A DNA stretch of 64,000 nucleotides, from positions 105,941 to 169,940 of the forward strand of contig MEHQ01000893.1 in assembly GCA_008828725.1 (NCBI GenBank), read 5' to 3'. The stretch's first letter is position 1. Each line of letters starts with the position of its first letter. The position numbers and the translations under genes were made by a program. Source of the DNA: Saccharina japonica (Eukaryota > Sar > Phaeophyceae > Laminariales > Laminariaceae). Positions 31,038 through 63,931 of the stretch are shown here, piece by piece. The notes beneath the pieces were generated by a model. That model was given only the letters and a program-made list of their open reading frames with translations, did not search any database and was not told where the DNA came from.

Positions 31038-32427
31038 CCTGTGTGTATCTTCACATGTTTCCGAGCACAAATTTCATCTGAGCAGGGTGAAGTATTCGAC
31101 GCTCCAACGGCTGACACCAAGAAATATGCGTGGTCGGGTTTTTGACAGAAGTCGTAAGGCCTTCGTAGAGGAGGGGGCGGGTAGTATTAAACACACCCTA
31201 TACTTAGCGTATGACTTCTTCTGTGTGATGTTGATAGTGTGGCTGATGACTTCTCCCCCCCGCGCCGCCGGAAGCCCGGCTCTGAAAAGGGGAGAGCGCG
31301 TTCATACACGACCTTGTTTTATGTGCCCCCGCCTGTTATCATGACGAAATCATAATAAGGTCATGTGAATGAATGGCCGGATAAGTTTGTGCTATACGAC
31401 TATGTATATACCGCTCGTTGTAATTGTCGACTGTGATGTATGAGCGGCCACACTAACAAATACCCATTCGACCCCCCCCCCCCCCCCTCCCGGCGGTGGA
31501 CTGGGGGGGAGGGGTCGGCAGGACAAGAACACAAAAGGGAGACACACACGTTCGTGTGACCAACGGCACAACAAAGAAAGTAGGGTGAAAACCGCTGAGG
31601 TATACCTGGTACTACAGTATGTTCCACTCTGGACGTAAATATAGTAAACGTTTGGGCACTAACATGAATACTAAATGTTCCTTACATTTCCGTCCAGATT
31701 TAGTTGTATGTTGCACCACAGGCAGGCGTAGGCGACGACCATCACACAGCGAGAGAACCATCCCCTTGAGACGCGTTCAGGTCAGCGTGTGTAAGATCAG
31801 GATATGACACACAAGCTTGAGCAAAGAAAGGGGGGCTCGTTCGTGCGTGGTTCTCAAACCATCTCTTCCTTTTGGAAATATGTCCAAAACCCTTTCTTGT
31901 TTTGTGGGGATTAAGGGAAAAAAGGTTTACGTACATATGTACGAGTACCAGGTATCAGAACACGACGTGATAGTGTTGTCTGCATGATAATGCCGGCGCC
32001 TGTGCGGAGCCCTTGTAGATAAAATGATCCGGTGATAAAGGGCTCGTACAAATAGTACGAGTGCAGAAAATGTAATGACTCTCATGCCAATCAATCAATA
32101 GACTACTCGTATATACAGCAGTAGCTTCGGAATCTAAAAACAATTACCCGACGGTGCTGAGTATCTGTGAAGATTAAGATTTTGTTGGAGATTCCTTCGA
32201 ATACTTGTTCATTTCTTGGGGGGGTCATACCACACAGGCCCCGCCGTTGCGCGGTTGTAGACCATACTACTGCTTGTACTTTCATTTTCGTAGATGAGAT
32301 GTTTCTTCAATAAAAGAATTAGCATCAAGTATGTATGATATCATACGTACATCTCTATCATCTCTGTGAGATGATGATCCTCTTGTCCACATGTGCCCAC
32401 AGCTCTGAAGACACGCGCGGCGGCATA

Positions 32428-32431
<4 letters not shown>

Positions 32432-32461
<30 letters not shown>
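32432..32461 (+). repeat. (CAG)n microsatellite
   Basis: Ten CAG units. A second, CTG, run of similar length lies at 32896-32931, just before the first proposed exon of the RGS gene. Confidence 0.9.
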
Positions 32462-32462
<1 letters not shown>

Positions 32463-32894
32463 CAAGGCGTAGAGCAAACTTCACACCACCTGGCTGGGCT
32501 CTCCCCCCTCCCCTCCCCAGGACTCGTTGCAACCGCACGGCCCGGGCCCGTCTGTCGATACGTCTATCACGCCAACCAGGCGCCCTATGATACGTATTAG
32601 ACACATCTATCATCCTGTTGTGGTCGACGCAGCACATCTATCTATCTTTGATATTTTTGCTGTGAAACCTGGAGGTCTGTTCCTCCGCGCTCCGCGCAAT
32701 CGCCGCGCCACTCTGTTACCAGGTACATACTACAGGTAGTATACTGCTGTAGTTACTGCTGTAGTTACTGCTGTACCGGCACACCACCACCACCATTTTA
32801 CCAGTAGATTTTAAAATCCAACCAGTACAGTGGAGAAGAACTACAACTGCGGCTGCTCTGCTGTAGACTCCCGAACGCAGCCGGCGTGCTGCTA

Positions 32895-32932
<38 letters not shown>

Positions 32933-32944
32933 GGCGGCGTCCAG

Positions 32945-53673
<20,729 letters not shown>

Positions 53674-53844
53674 TAAAAAGGCAGTGGTCTCATATGTCTC
53701 TAGCGCCGGTTGGGTATTAATCATTAATATTAGTAGCCGGTTTCCCGCTATGATATATATATACATATACATATATATAATGCCTGTTGAATCACCTCGG
53801 GCACACAGGTGGGATTCAGCAGTCAGTGTTGTGGTAGTGTGTGT

Positions 53845-54378
53845 GGAGTAGTGGCAGTATTACTGGCTGGCGTATACATACAAAGGGGCCACACAATTAA
53901 TACAACAGTGTATTATAGATGTAGGACTAGGATCTACCCGAAATAGATGGTGACGTTGAATATTGTTTGCCGCAGCGTGAAGTAGAGGTATCACTTTTTG
54001 CTGTTTTTTTTTCTGAATGACCGGGCTCCTTAACCCAATTTCGTCGGACTTTCATTCTTGTGTTGCCATATTTTCCATAGTATACCTAGCTCATGGGGTT
54101 GTGGGTCGGGTAGCACTTTTGGTTTCCTCCTAAATCAGTTTTTGGGTGAGATATCGAGCTCCTCAAGTGACCACCCTTATGAGGCAAATGGTGCACCCCT
54201 ATCGTAGTAGCATTCGTCTACAGTGTGTGCGGAGTAGTGGCGGTTGCCGCGAGATATATAGTGGCGTATACATACAAAGGGTCCACGCTACAACAGTGTA
54301 TTATAGATGTAGGAGTAGGATCTACCCGAAATAGATGGTGACGTTGAATACTGTTTGCTGCAGCGTGAAGTAGAGGAG
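53845..54378. repeat. 130-bp direct repeat flanking a family B MITE
   Basis: The block GTATTATAGATGTAGGA...TACCCGAAATAGATGGTGAC...CGTGAAGTAGAGG occurs at 53845-53993 and 54228-54378, on either side of and overlapping the MITE at 53971-54218. Confidence 0.7.
53971..54218. mobile_element. MITE family B, copy 8
   Basis: Core blocks CGGGCTCCTTAACCCAATTT, CGGGTAGCACTTTTGGTTTC, GAGCTCCTCAAGTGACCACC; right end GTGCACCCCTATCGTAGTAG. Confidence 0.65.
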
Positions 54379-54432
54379 AAAATGATTTCTTCTATAGCTA
54401 AATACTACAGGAACCACGCTGTCTCCGAACGT

Positions 54433-54433
<1 letters not shown>

Positions 54434-54475
<42 letters not shown>
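54434..54475 (+). repeat. C42 homopolymer
   Basis: The longest uninterrupted C run in the window; no family A core adjoins it on either side. Confidence 0.95.
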
Positions 54476-54476
<1 letters not shown>

Positions 54477-56084
54477 TTTTTTGCGGCTGGGTTTTGGGAT
54501 GTTGAATACTCTGACCGATGAAACGTCTAACGGAGAACTACAGCAGCAACTGCATTTGGGAACAAAGAAGAGTGTGGCTTATCTTGTTTTGTTTTTGTGA
54601 AGAAAAACAAACGTGTTTCTGTGCCACTCACTCTGTGTCGGACTGATACTACGATAGGGGGGGGGTACCCACCTTTTCACTACCCGGTTGTGGCCACTCG
54701 GACGAGTGGCTCCGAACCTAACTGAAAATTGGACCTAAACATGATTTGTTGGCGTTGCGTAAAAAACAAAATCCAATGGCGGTGCATATAGAACAACAAA
54801 AACATTCATTAAAAAAAAGTTATGAGTACAACGCAGTAAAGCAGTCACACTCCGGCCGAGTGGCTCGGTGTAGGTGAAAAGCAAGCACATCCCCACCGTA
54901 GCACCAGCCGTCTCCAAATGTATGGAGGCCCCGCTGAGGCGGGCGTTGGGGTGAACATCCTAAAAAAGCAGGGGTTGTACTCGTAGTTGTACCAGGTAAC
55001 AGGGGAGAAGAGTAGGCATACGTACTGCTGTAGTACTATTTGTTTCGTACATAGCGTTTTTCTTCACGCGAGTTTTTACGGAGTCAGGACACACAACTAA
55101 CAACGAAGAAAAGAGAAAACACGACCATCACCCGAATGTAAGATTGAAACACGAACCTCTCTGACTGACGTGAGATATATACTTTGGTTGGGGTTTCTGT
55201 ACGTACGAATCGTACGAAAAGGGGCCTTTTTTTTTGTTATTTTCTTAGTTTGTTGTTGTTCGTACTTGTTTTTTTTCACACATGTCCCCTTACCTTTTTT
55301 TCAAGTCTCGGAAATAATACGAGTGAAATCGTGCGAGAGTATCGGAATTTTAGTTCGTTTTCTGATTCCACTTGGTTTTAGCACACCCCCTCCCCTGTCT
55401 TACAGTAGTAGGAGTGTGGCAGAAGATAGTATCCGAAAGAGCACGATCGGGGATTTCTTTTACAATAGTTTATTTTATTTTTTTGTGCTTGGTTTTATTT
55501 AGTACACCCCTCCTGTCTTCAATAATAGGTGGTCGTAAAAATAGGTTATTGTGAGGAACCTGCAGTAGTGTAAGGGGACAGGGTATCCCTAGCCAGGTCA
55601 GCCTATGGAACGGGTACTCGTTGGTACTCACGTGTGTTGTTTGCTTAGAGATAGAAGAAGAGCAGGTTTATTCCCTTCTTTGCGTGATGAAAGACTGAGA
55701 GAAAGGGGAAGGGCATCTGGGAACCCCCCTGGCTCCCATCTGAGATACGCCTTCCAAGTAATACCAATACGATCCAAATACCTGATACCAGGTATTTACC
55801 AATACGATTCCATATCATTCCAGCAATACCATAACAGTATACTTTCGGGTTCTCCCGGTCGATAAAAATTGGGTTATGCCACTCCGTCCGGAAAAATATA
55901 AAGACCGTTTTGTTTTAACATATTAATACCCAAACGGTACTTAAATATCTCGGACAGAATGGTACCAGGCATGAATCCCAGGGACATAGGATAATCTACG
56001 TGTTGGTTTTCACGAAACCCACGTAGTTTACGATGACGAGTTTCGACGAAATCCCCGATCTCACACCTGTCTGCTAAGCTGGGA
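54476..56084. other. No recognisable gene
   Basis: About 54640-54905 is an inverted counterpart of 27640-27890 (shared GTGGCCACTCGGACGAGTGG-like palindromes, CCAATTTTCAGTTAGATT), a further low-copy repeat. The rest has only short frames. Confidence 0.4.
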
Positions 56085-56325
56085 GGGGGGGGGGCGTACT
56101 CGTTTGTTGCTTGCCTTAGTCATTTGACCATTGACCACGCATCCCTTTCGAGACGGAGCACCGTTCCTACTCCTAATAGAGACACCTCCAACACTTGGGC
56201 GCTCATTAGGTTGTTTCCATATATTACAAAGAAACTTTTTTGCTAATCTTATCCCCTTCCTGTTTCGCCGCCTGTGGCCACCATCTATCTCCTAAGATAG
56301 CGATCGTTTTCTCGCTACTATTTAG
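56085..56325. repeat. Repeat family J, copy 4
   Basis: G run, CGTACTCGTTTGTTGCTTGC, CATTGACCACGCATCCCTTT, GAGACACCTCCAACACTTGG, CTGTGGCCACCATCTATCTC; aligns along its length with 39603-39850. Confidence 0.65.
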
Positions 56326-56740
56326 AGGGGGGGGGGGTGCTTTCTAACGCACCCCCCGGTGATCGGCGCCATGCACGACGGGAGCCCCCGCAGCTGGGGG
56401 GTGGTGCTAACGACGGGTGAACGCGAGGGGGGTGTTATAAGAGAACATTGATTGCTTGCTAACGAGTGCGAACACAGACTCGGCCAGATGCCCTGTGGGG
56501 GTGTGATCACGAGCGGGCATCTATCTTTGATTGCTAAGTTTAGTGTGAACGTGTGAACAGACTCCGGCCAGATTTCGGGGGGAGGGGGGGGCAGCAAGGG
56601 TGTGCGGTGCAGTGTAGGGGGGGTGTTAACAAGGGATAAGGGGGATGTGCTAACGCATGAGGGGCTTTGGTCTGAAACACCGGTTTGCTTTTTTTTCCAT
56701 TCCACCACGAAATTCCGGTGTTAGTCCGTAACGCCCACGT

Positions 56741-57110
56741 GTTATAATATATGGGATAACCTGGGCTGGGTAAGTGAGCGATATTTTTCCCCGATGGCTC
56801 AGTAGGTAACACCTTTCACATTTGGCGTCGTCGGCAGGACACGGGTTCGAACCTCACTTCGCACGCTTCTTTTATAGAAACGCTTGCGCGTGCGTCCCTG
56901 AAAAACACGTCTCCCTGGTTCCCCAGGTATTGAAACGAAGTGGGTAGGTCAACGTACGGCCGTGCTGGTATACGGTACCGACGTCCCAAATATCCCGCCG
57001 TTCGGAAAGGGGGAGAGTGTTATAAGCTTTACCCTGGGCTGGGCAATCGATCGATCGTTTACCCCGATGGCTCGGTAAGGTAGCACCTTTCACACACGCT
57101 TGAAACCCGG
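56741..57110 (+). repeat. tRNA-derived SINE dimer
   Basis: A full unit (A box TGGCTCAGTAGG, B box GGTTCGAACCTC, tail to about 57014) is followed by a second leader CCCTGGGCTGGGCAATCGAT and a truncated module (GATGGCTCGGTAAGG). It has the same dimer arrangement as 22936-23330. Confidence 0.7.
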
Positions 57111-57882
57111 GGATCCTCGATCTGCCAAACTATCACATTATTTTACTTGTTAAGTTAATTTCCTCCGTGGAAGTAAAAACAAATATTTCCATGGAACTGT
57201 TTGTAATTCCATCTGGAGGAAGTAAAATGTACTTCCTCCATGGATGGGAAGTTTTTTTCACTTCTATGTGAGTAAAATGGAAGTAAATGAAGTTTTTACT
57301 TCCCATGTGAGTAACTAAAAATGGAAATAAATTAGGTTTTTACTTCCTCCATGGAATGTAAGACATAGGAGCGAGGCCATGAATTCACCCCCTCCCTGCT
57401 CCCACTTGGTACACCGTCCCACCCAAAGTGGGCCCATCCCGAATACCGAAACGAACCGTGAACCAAAATACAAAACGGGATATTTAAAAAAAAACGTGTA
57501 CATAGCGCGCAGCGCGGAACCATCCTATTGTAGTATAGGCCTGCCTATTAGTAGTGGCCGAAGGCTCTCTTCAAACGGAACCGTCAACGGAACACGGAAG
57601 GAAGAGAAACTTACTTCCTTCCCTACGGAAGTAAACCCATGGAAGGAAGTAAATCGGAAGTAAATTTTCCTTCCCCCCGCATATGGAATTGAACAGTTGG
57701 CTTCCTTCCCGAGGGGAGGAAAGTAAAAATTCACAAAGTGAAGCAATGTTCATGGACCCCGGGATCCCTGGTGCAGCAAAAAAAAAAAACGGCGACGCGT
57801 GCTACGATGGAGGTATAAGACGTAGCCCTTTCCTGGCGGAAACTGTTCCTTAAATGACGGGAGGGCTCCTTAACCCATTCAG

Positions 57883-58170
57883 AACTGAAACAATATATAC
57901 CCACACTAATTCCAAGTAGTTTGTCGCCAAAATATGTGGGACCGGTTCTTACCCCATACCACAGAACTGAACAAAAATGTCCCCCACTAATTCCAAGTAG
58001 TTTGTCCCCAAAAATATGTGGGACCGGTTCTTAACCCATACCACAGAACTAAAACAAATGTCCCCCACTAATTCCAAGTAGTTTGTCCCTAAAATATGTG
58101 GGACCGGTTCTTAACCCATACCACAGAACTAAAAAAAAATGTCCCCGACTAATTCCAAGTAGTTTGGGAC
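57883..58170 (+). repeat. 81-bp satellite array, first block (about 4 units)
   Basis: Units of about 81 bp contain CTAATTCCAAGTAGTTTGTC, AAAATATGTGGGACCGGTTC and TTAACCCATACCACAGAAC. They resemble MITE family D (28065-28148). Confidence 0.85.
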
Positions 58171-58589
58171 CAGTTCTCCCAAAATCGTCGGAATTCCAGG
58201 TTTCTTTGTGCAAGCAATATTTTTCGTGGTACGGCGTATACGTAGCTATTCATAGTTCATGGGAGTGTTGATCAGGTACAGTAGTATCATATATATATAT
58301 AGAACTTTTTTTTTCCCTACAACCAGCATCAGAGTTTGGGGTTCCATGGAAGGAAGTAAATCGGAATATAAATTTTCCTTCCCCCGCATAATATGGAATT
58401 GAACAGTTGGCTTCCTTCCCGAGGGGAGGAAAGTAAAAATACACAAAGTGAAACAATGTTCATGGACCCCGAGATCCCTGGTGCAGCAAAAACAAAAAAA
58501 ACGGCGACGCGTGCTACGATAGAGGTATAATACGTAGCCCTTTTTTGGCGGAAACTGTTTCTGAAATGACGGGAGGGCTCCTTAACCCA

Positions 58590-59365
58590 TTCAGAACGGG
58601 AAAAAAAAATGTCCCCCACTAATTCCAAGTAGTTTGTCCCCAAATATGTGGGGCCGGTTCTCAACCCATACCACAGAACTAAAAAAAAATGTCCCACACT
58701 AATTTCAAGTAGTTTGTCCCCAAAATATGTGGGACCGGTTCTTAACCCATACCACAGAACTGAACAAAAATGTCCCACACTAATTCCAAGTAGTTTGTCC
58801 CCAAAATATGTGGGACCGGTTCTTAACCCATACCACAGAACTAAAACAAATGTCCCCCACTAATTCCAAGTAGTTTGTCCCCAAAATATGTGGGACCGGT
58901 TCTTAACCCATACCACAGAACTAAAACAAATGTCCCCCACTAATTCCAAGTAGTTTGTCCCTAAAATATGTGGGACCGGTTCTTAACCCATACCACAGAA
59001 CTAAAACAAATGTCCCCCACTAATTCCAAGTAGTTTCCCCCAAATATGTGGGACCGGTTCTTGACTCATACCACAGAACTAAAAAAAAAGGTCTCCCACT
59101 AATTCCAAGTAGTTTGTCCCCAAAATATGTGGGACCGGTTCTTACCCCATACCACAGAACTGAACAAAAATGTCCCCCACTAATTCCAAGTAGTTTGTCC
59201 CCAAAAATATGTGGGACCGGTTCTTAACCCATACCACAGAACTAAAACAAATGTCCCCCACTAATTCCAAGTAGTTTGTCCCTAAAATATGTGGGACCGG
59301 TTCTTAACCCATACCACAGAACTAAAAAAAAATGTCCCCGACTAATTCCAAGTAGTTTGGGACCA
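58590..59365 (+). repeat. 81-bp satellite array, second block (about 10 units)
   Basis: Same monomer as the first block. The last three or four monomers and the sequence after them (to about 59520) are almost identical to the end of the first block, so a larger segmental duplication is superimposed. Confidence 0.85.
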
Positions 59366-60040
59366 GTTCTCCCAAAATCGTCGGAATTCCAGGTTTCTTT
59401 GTGCAAGCAATATTTTTCGTGGTACGGCGTATACGTAGCTATTCATAGTTCATGGGAGTGTTGATCAGGTACAGTAGTATCATATATATATATAGAACTT
59501 TTTTTTTCCCTACAACCAGCATCAGAGTTTGGGGTGGGGTAGTATAGAGCTAGCTCCTCGAGTGACTATAAGTGATCACCCTCAGAAGGCAGAAACTGGC
59601 CTGTATGCAGGTGCACCTTCTCTATCGTGAGCATGCGTCCTTCACGCCTTGCTGCGATAATAAATACTACTGGAAAACGGTTTCCGGTAGTCTTACATAT
59701 ATATATACCACACATTCGAGGATGGAACTCCCGGGGGGGTTTGCGCTTCGGAGGCCTTGCTCGTCCCACCGAAATATTTACCTTGAGTCTCGTGTTGCAT
59801 AATTTTCATTGTATATTCAGGCCATGGGAGTTTTACGTTCCTGAAACAAACAAAAACGTTTTTTGGGTGGGGTGACAAGCTCCGCGATGTCGGCCCACGG
59901 TGGCGATGGGGCATAGTGCAGCAGTTAGTCGCCTCCATGCTGGTATCGGTATAACCTCGAGAGACTTTCGACGCAGCGGGGGGTGACATGTATGTGCGAG
60001 CAAGGCACCGCCGTCGCGAGCGCGTGGCCGTGGCTTTTGT

Positions 60041-60044
60041 TCTG

Positions 60045-60080
<36 letters not shown>

Positions 60081-60105
60081 CCTCTCTCTCTCTCTCTCTG
60101 TCTCT
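60041..60105 (+). repeat. (CT)n microsatellite
   Basis: Interrupted CTCTCT run. Confidence 0.9.
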
Positions 60106-60639
60106 CGAGGCCGCTGGATGTTTCGCGCCGGCGGCATATTAAAAACGAAAAACCAACGCGGCAGTATAAAAAAACTGCCTTTTAAATAATAGCACACTCA
60201 TTTCGAAAGAAAAGATAAGAAGAGTGTCCTTTTGAGCCCCGAAACAGAGACTTAACAAACCCTACTAAAGGGATTTAGAAAATTAGAATTAAAAAAGGGA
60301 AACTAACTGTGAAATCGAAGATTTCGTCGAAAAATCATATTTGCAAGCCGGGTGTGATACTTCGATCGCGCGTACCACTCCGACCCTGAACATAATGACC
60401 GTTTGTATGTTACCGTTATATATCAATGTTCCTTATATTTAGGTTCAAAGTAGTAGTATTAATAGGTGGTTCGTGGAAAACAGGTTTTGGGAAATATCCG
60501 TAGAATGGTCGTCGCACATGTGCCAACTGGAAGATCTATACCAAAAGAAAATAAGTACCTGTTGGAGAACCTTACCGACGAACGTTACCACGTGGAGGGC
60601 TAGCCTCTTGCCGAGGAAGAAAACCGCAGCCGTCGGTAT

Positions 60640-60895
60640 AGCAGGTAAAAGCATTTGGGACCCTACTATGTACGAGGGTAGGGCTCCATGCATACGTAAT
60701 GGCGTCGAGTTTAGCGCCTCAAGCGGCACACGTGACCCCCCGAGAGTGATTAATGAGAACAATGAATGAGCAGGTCAAAGCTACCACACGTCACTTGGGA
60801 CCCTACGAGAAGAGTAAAGGGCTCCACACGTAACGTATTGTGGCGTCGAGTTTAGCGCCTCAAGCAGCACACGTGATCCGAGAGTTACGAGCGGA
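60640..60895 (+). repeat. Direct repeat of about 125 bp, two copies
   Basis: TGGGACCCTAC...GGGCTCCA...GGCGTCGAGTTTAGCGCCTC...ACACGTGA occurs at about 60655-60745 and 60797-60885. Confidence 0.7.
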
Positions 60896-61037
60896 CTGAA
60901 ATGACATCACATGATGACTTGGTTGGTTAATGTATGTCTCTGTTTGTTGCCTCCCCCCCCCCTTTTTGTATGGATAAAACACTGGGAACCCTACACGGAA
61001 GGACCGTTAAAACGGTATACCGTAATAATCCGAGTAA

Positions 61038-61278
61038 GGGTCGTTCTTATCGAGCAACTTTTTTCCAAAAATTCCAATTAAATTTTCCAAAAAAAAATGG
61101 AAAATCAAGAAAAAACAGGATTTATTTGGAAATTTGGAATTTTTACAGAGGGCAAAATATTTGGAAGGCTTCGCATTCCAAAATTTGGAAATTATTTTTG
61201 GAAAATATGGAAGTCCTAAAATTGCGCGAAAAAATTATTTGGAAATTTTGGAAAAAAGTTGCTCGATAAGAACGACCC
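61038..61278. mobile_element. MITE family G, copy 3 (best preserved)
   Basis: Inverted ends of about 30 bp (GGGTCGTTCTTATCGAGCAA... and its complement) flanked by TAA on both sides (61035-61037 and 61279-61281). It is 241 bp and AT-rich, with no ORF of note. Confidence 0.85.
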
Positions 61279-61435
61279 TAAACGCACCCCCGAATATGAA
61301 GTACACCCACCCCCCCCCCGCGGGCCGACGTTTTGAGCTCTATATTTCCACAAGCAACAAGAATGTCAGCGCAGGGAAGGGTGGCGTTGGACAGGCTAGA
61401 TCTCATGCTACGTGGTTATCGAGTTCGAAAAGTCA

Positions 61436-61690
61436 GTCGGGGGGGGGGAGGGGTCGTGCGCGGCCGTAGTCGTGTAACCATAAGACCCTCGCACCCCTAC
61501 AATGCCGGGACGGGGCATGTCGGGTTTTCCCCGACCAGGCAGACATTGCTATCAATAGCACCAAGCGCGAAGCGAAACGTGAGGTGTTGGGCGAGTCGCA
61601 TGAAGGGTGAGCTGTGCATCCTCTGCTAAGAACCGCTTGTGAGGCGGACTTGCATGATGACAGCTTCAACGAGTTAAATTAATTCCCGAG
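61436..61690 (-). repeat. Poly-C structured repeat (family A)
   Basis: The minus strand carries CATCATGCAAGTCCGCCTCA, AAGCGG, CCTGGTCGGGGAAAACCCGA and the ending C run. Confidence 0.75.
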
Positions 61691-62322
61691 GTGGGGGAGG
61701 GGGGTGTTTACTCGCATTATTACGGTAGTTCTGGACAGAGCGGTACTGGTTTTTTAAGTAGGTGAAAGGCATTCACGATTGGGCGGGATTTTGCCACTTT
61801 TTTACCGGAGAGCCTCAGAACGCCACTCGCCGGGAAACAAAAAGAAAAAAGAAAAAAACTCCAGTTGGCAATGGCCAATGCATGAATGGGCTGGATGCTG
61901 GATTATCCTTTTATTCGTACGTAGTGCCGAAATGGTCACTCACCGCACAACAACAAAAATATATCTAAAACTCCAGCCGGCCATATTTGGTCTGCACTGG
62001 CAATGGCCACTCCAACAGTCAAGTCAACGCAGAGTTCAAACGAAACGACGTCTATAGCCACCAGCTCGCAAAAACACCCACCCTGCCTACGTACCAACCT
62101 GTTGCTGCTATTGTACTCTTAAAAAGGCCGCCGTTCATTCCCCGCCCCGCCCCAACCTCCCAACGCCCTTCCAACAAGCAAGATATACGGCCAAACAAAC
62201 TCGAGCGTGCGAAACCAGAGCCAACGCGCCGCGCACAATACCGCACTTACTCATTCGTCAAGAAAGGCAAGCCAGCTGTACCCCGCAGCCCCCCCGAGGG
62301 TAACGTCAGCTATACCCCCCCA

Positions 62323-62407
62323 CCCCTCCCGCTCCGTCCCGGCATTGTAGGGATGCGAGGGTCCATGGTCATACGACTACGGCCGTGCACGACATGAGTA
62401 CACCCCC
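62323..62407 (+). repeat. Poly-C structured repeat (family A), short 3' fragment
   Basis: It starts directly at CTCCGTCCCGGCATTGTAGG behind a C-rich tract and ends in a C run. Confidence 0.75.
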
Positions 62408-62530
62408 CCTCGCCTCCCCCCCGGTCCGTGAAAAACCCGACGTGCGCCGTCCCGGCATTGTAGGGATGCGAGGGTCTATGGCCATACGACCGCGGCCATG
62501 AACGACATGAGTACACTCCCCTCCCCTCCC
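62408..62530 (+). repeat. Poly-C structured repeat (family A), 3' fragment
   Basis: It contains GGTCCGTGAAAAACCCGACG and ATGGCCATACGACCGCGGCC. Confidence 0.7.
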
Positions 62531-63654
62531 TAGCCTACACGCCATCTCCTCGTGATGCGCCCGGACAACGTCACGACGGGACTCTCCCAGTGATCGCAGG
62601 ATGGGGCAGCACACGCTACAGGCATCACGACATTGAGGACATGGAAACATTGCGCGGGCATCAATCACCTTCTGTCGGCGTCAGACACTTAAGGCAGACA
62701 CACCAAACACTTAAAAGGCCTCCGACGCTGGGCCGGACTACCAAACGCTCCGGGCATCCGAAGTCACAGACGAAGCGAGGCATGAAAAACGCTGAAGGTG
62801 TATTCGGTACCGCCGCTGAAAGACGCCCAACGCTGTGGGCGAGCAGCACCAAACGCTGCAGACATCTAACGCTGGAGGCGTCTATAACACTGTAGCAGCA
62901 GCAGCAGCAGCAGCGGCGGGGGCGGCGGGGGCGGCGACAGGCCGCGCGCGCGAGCAAGTGGGGGGAAACATCACACCGCAACGCTGAACCCAACGGGGCG
63001 AACCAACCCCTCGCCAACAAAAAAAAAAACACGGCCACGCTTTTCCCAGCTACTGTATCTACTACAGCGCTAAGGGTGGTACCGTAGCCAGCGGGGTGTA
63101 CATACACATACTGTACGTATGCCAAGCGATTACCTGTGATGCTTGTTTTCGTTGATGGCCCCTCGGGCACCACTTACTTCCGCTGCCCACTCAAAAAGCG
63201 GCGACTTTCTCCCGAGAGCGATCAAAAAGCGCGCTGCATATTTTCATCCGACCAACAAAAAAAGCGGCAGCAGCAACAACACGTCCTCCGACGAATAAAA
63301 AAGTGGCAGCAGCAGCAGCAGCAACAGCAACACTTCCTCCGACCGATAAAAAAGCGGCGACCCTCCTTCCGACGCATAAAATCAAATCGCGACAGCAGCG
63401 CTTCCTCTGGCAAATAAAAAAAAGTGGAGAGGTTCCCCCGACCAGTCAACAAGCGACAACAGCCCTTCCTCCGGCCGAGCCAAAAGTGACACCAACAACA
63501 CAAACCACAAAAACAACTACTGCGTTTAATGCGTACTGGTAGAGTACGGTTGTAGAAGACTTGAAAAAGGAAAAAGTGCTGTTTCCATGCATGAATAGGG
63601 TCAACTCAAGAACGTGGCAACAATAATGAAGCGCGTGTCGATCCTATCATACCC

Positions 63655-63772
63655 CATTCCTGGTCGGTGGAAACCCGACATGCTCTGTCCCGGCATTGTA
63701 GGGATGCGAGGGTCTATGGTCATACGACTACGACCATGCATGAAAATGAAGTACACCTCCCCCCCCCCCCCG
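63655..63772 (+). repeat. Poly-C structured repeat (family A), 3' fragment
   Basis: Hairpin GGTCGGTGGAAACCCGAC; second hairpin ATGGTC-loop-GACCAT is fully paired. Ends in a C run. Confidence 0.75.
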
Positions 63773-63822
63773 CTTTTGTGTCAATTTTTGTGTGTGCATG
63801 CACGGGTGCTACTTCCTGCTAG

Positions 63823-63931
63823 GTTCAGCAACATGGGAGTGTCGATGGTTCTTGTAGGGGAGACCCTGATGCGCGCAGACGACCCCGGGAAAGCTATCCG
63901 CACCCTTCTGGGCAAGGAGGACGCGACCCCG
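63823..63931 (+). CDS. Exon of indole-3-glycerol-phosphate synthase (TrpC), gene partial
   Basis: Acceptor CTTCCTGCTAG, donor CCCCG|GTGAGA; it enters in phase 2 and leaves in phase 0. The 36 codons read FSNMGVSMVLVGETLMRADD and PGKAIRTLLGKEDATP. This matches the conserved C-terminal block of the enzyme (GVDAVLVGETLMR...DP..AL..LLG), which closes the indole ring in tryptophan biosynthesis; Gly-Glu of VGE lies in the phosphate-binding end of the barrel. Upstream exons are expected to the left but I could not recognise them in the repeat-rich 10 kb. Because the reading frame continues past the usual C-terminus into another exon, a fused partner domain (for example phosphoribosylanthranilate isomerase) is possible; that is inference. 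Confidence 0.75.

Larger units (their letters stand above)
57794..59639. mobile_element. MITE family B, copy 9, swollen by a satellite
   Basis: Left end GACGCGTGCTACGATGGAGG and right end TCTATCGTGAGCATGCGTC. Family B sequence is interrupted right after GGGCTCCTTAACCC by family D monomers and resumes at AAAATCGTCGGAATTCC. An internal duplication repeats the left part from 58505. Confidence 0.6.

Noticed and set aside
58590-59365. CRISPR-like array
   Set aside because: Units of about 81 bp are similar along their full length with no variable spacers, and the DNA is eukaryotic; it is a satellite.
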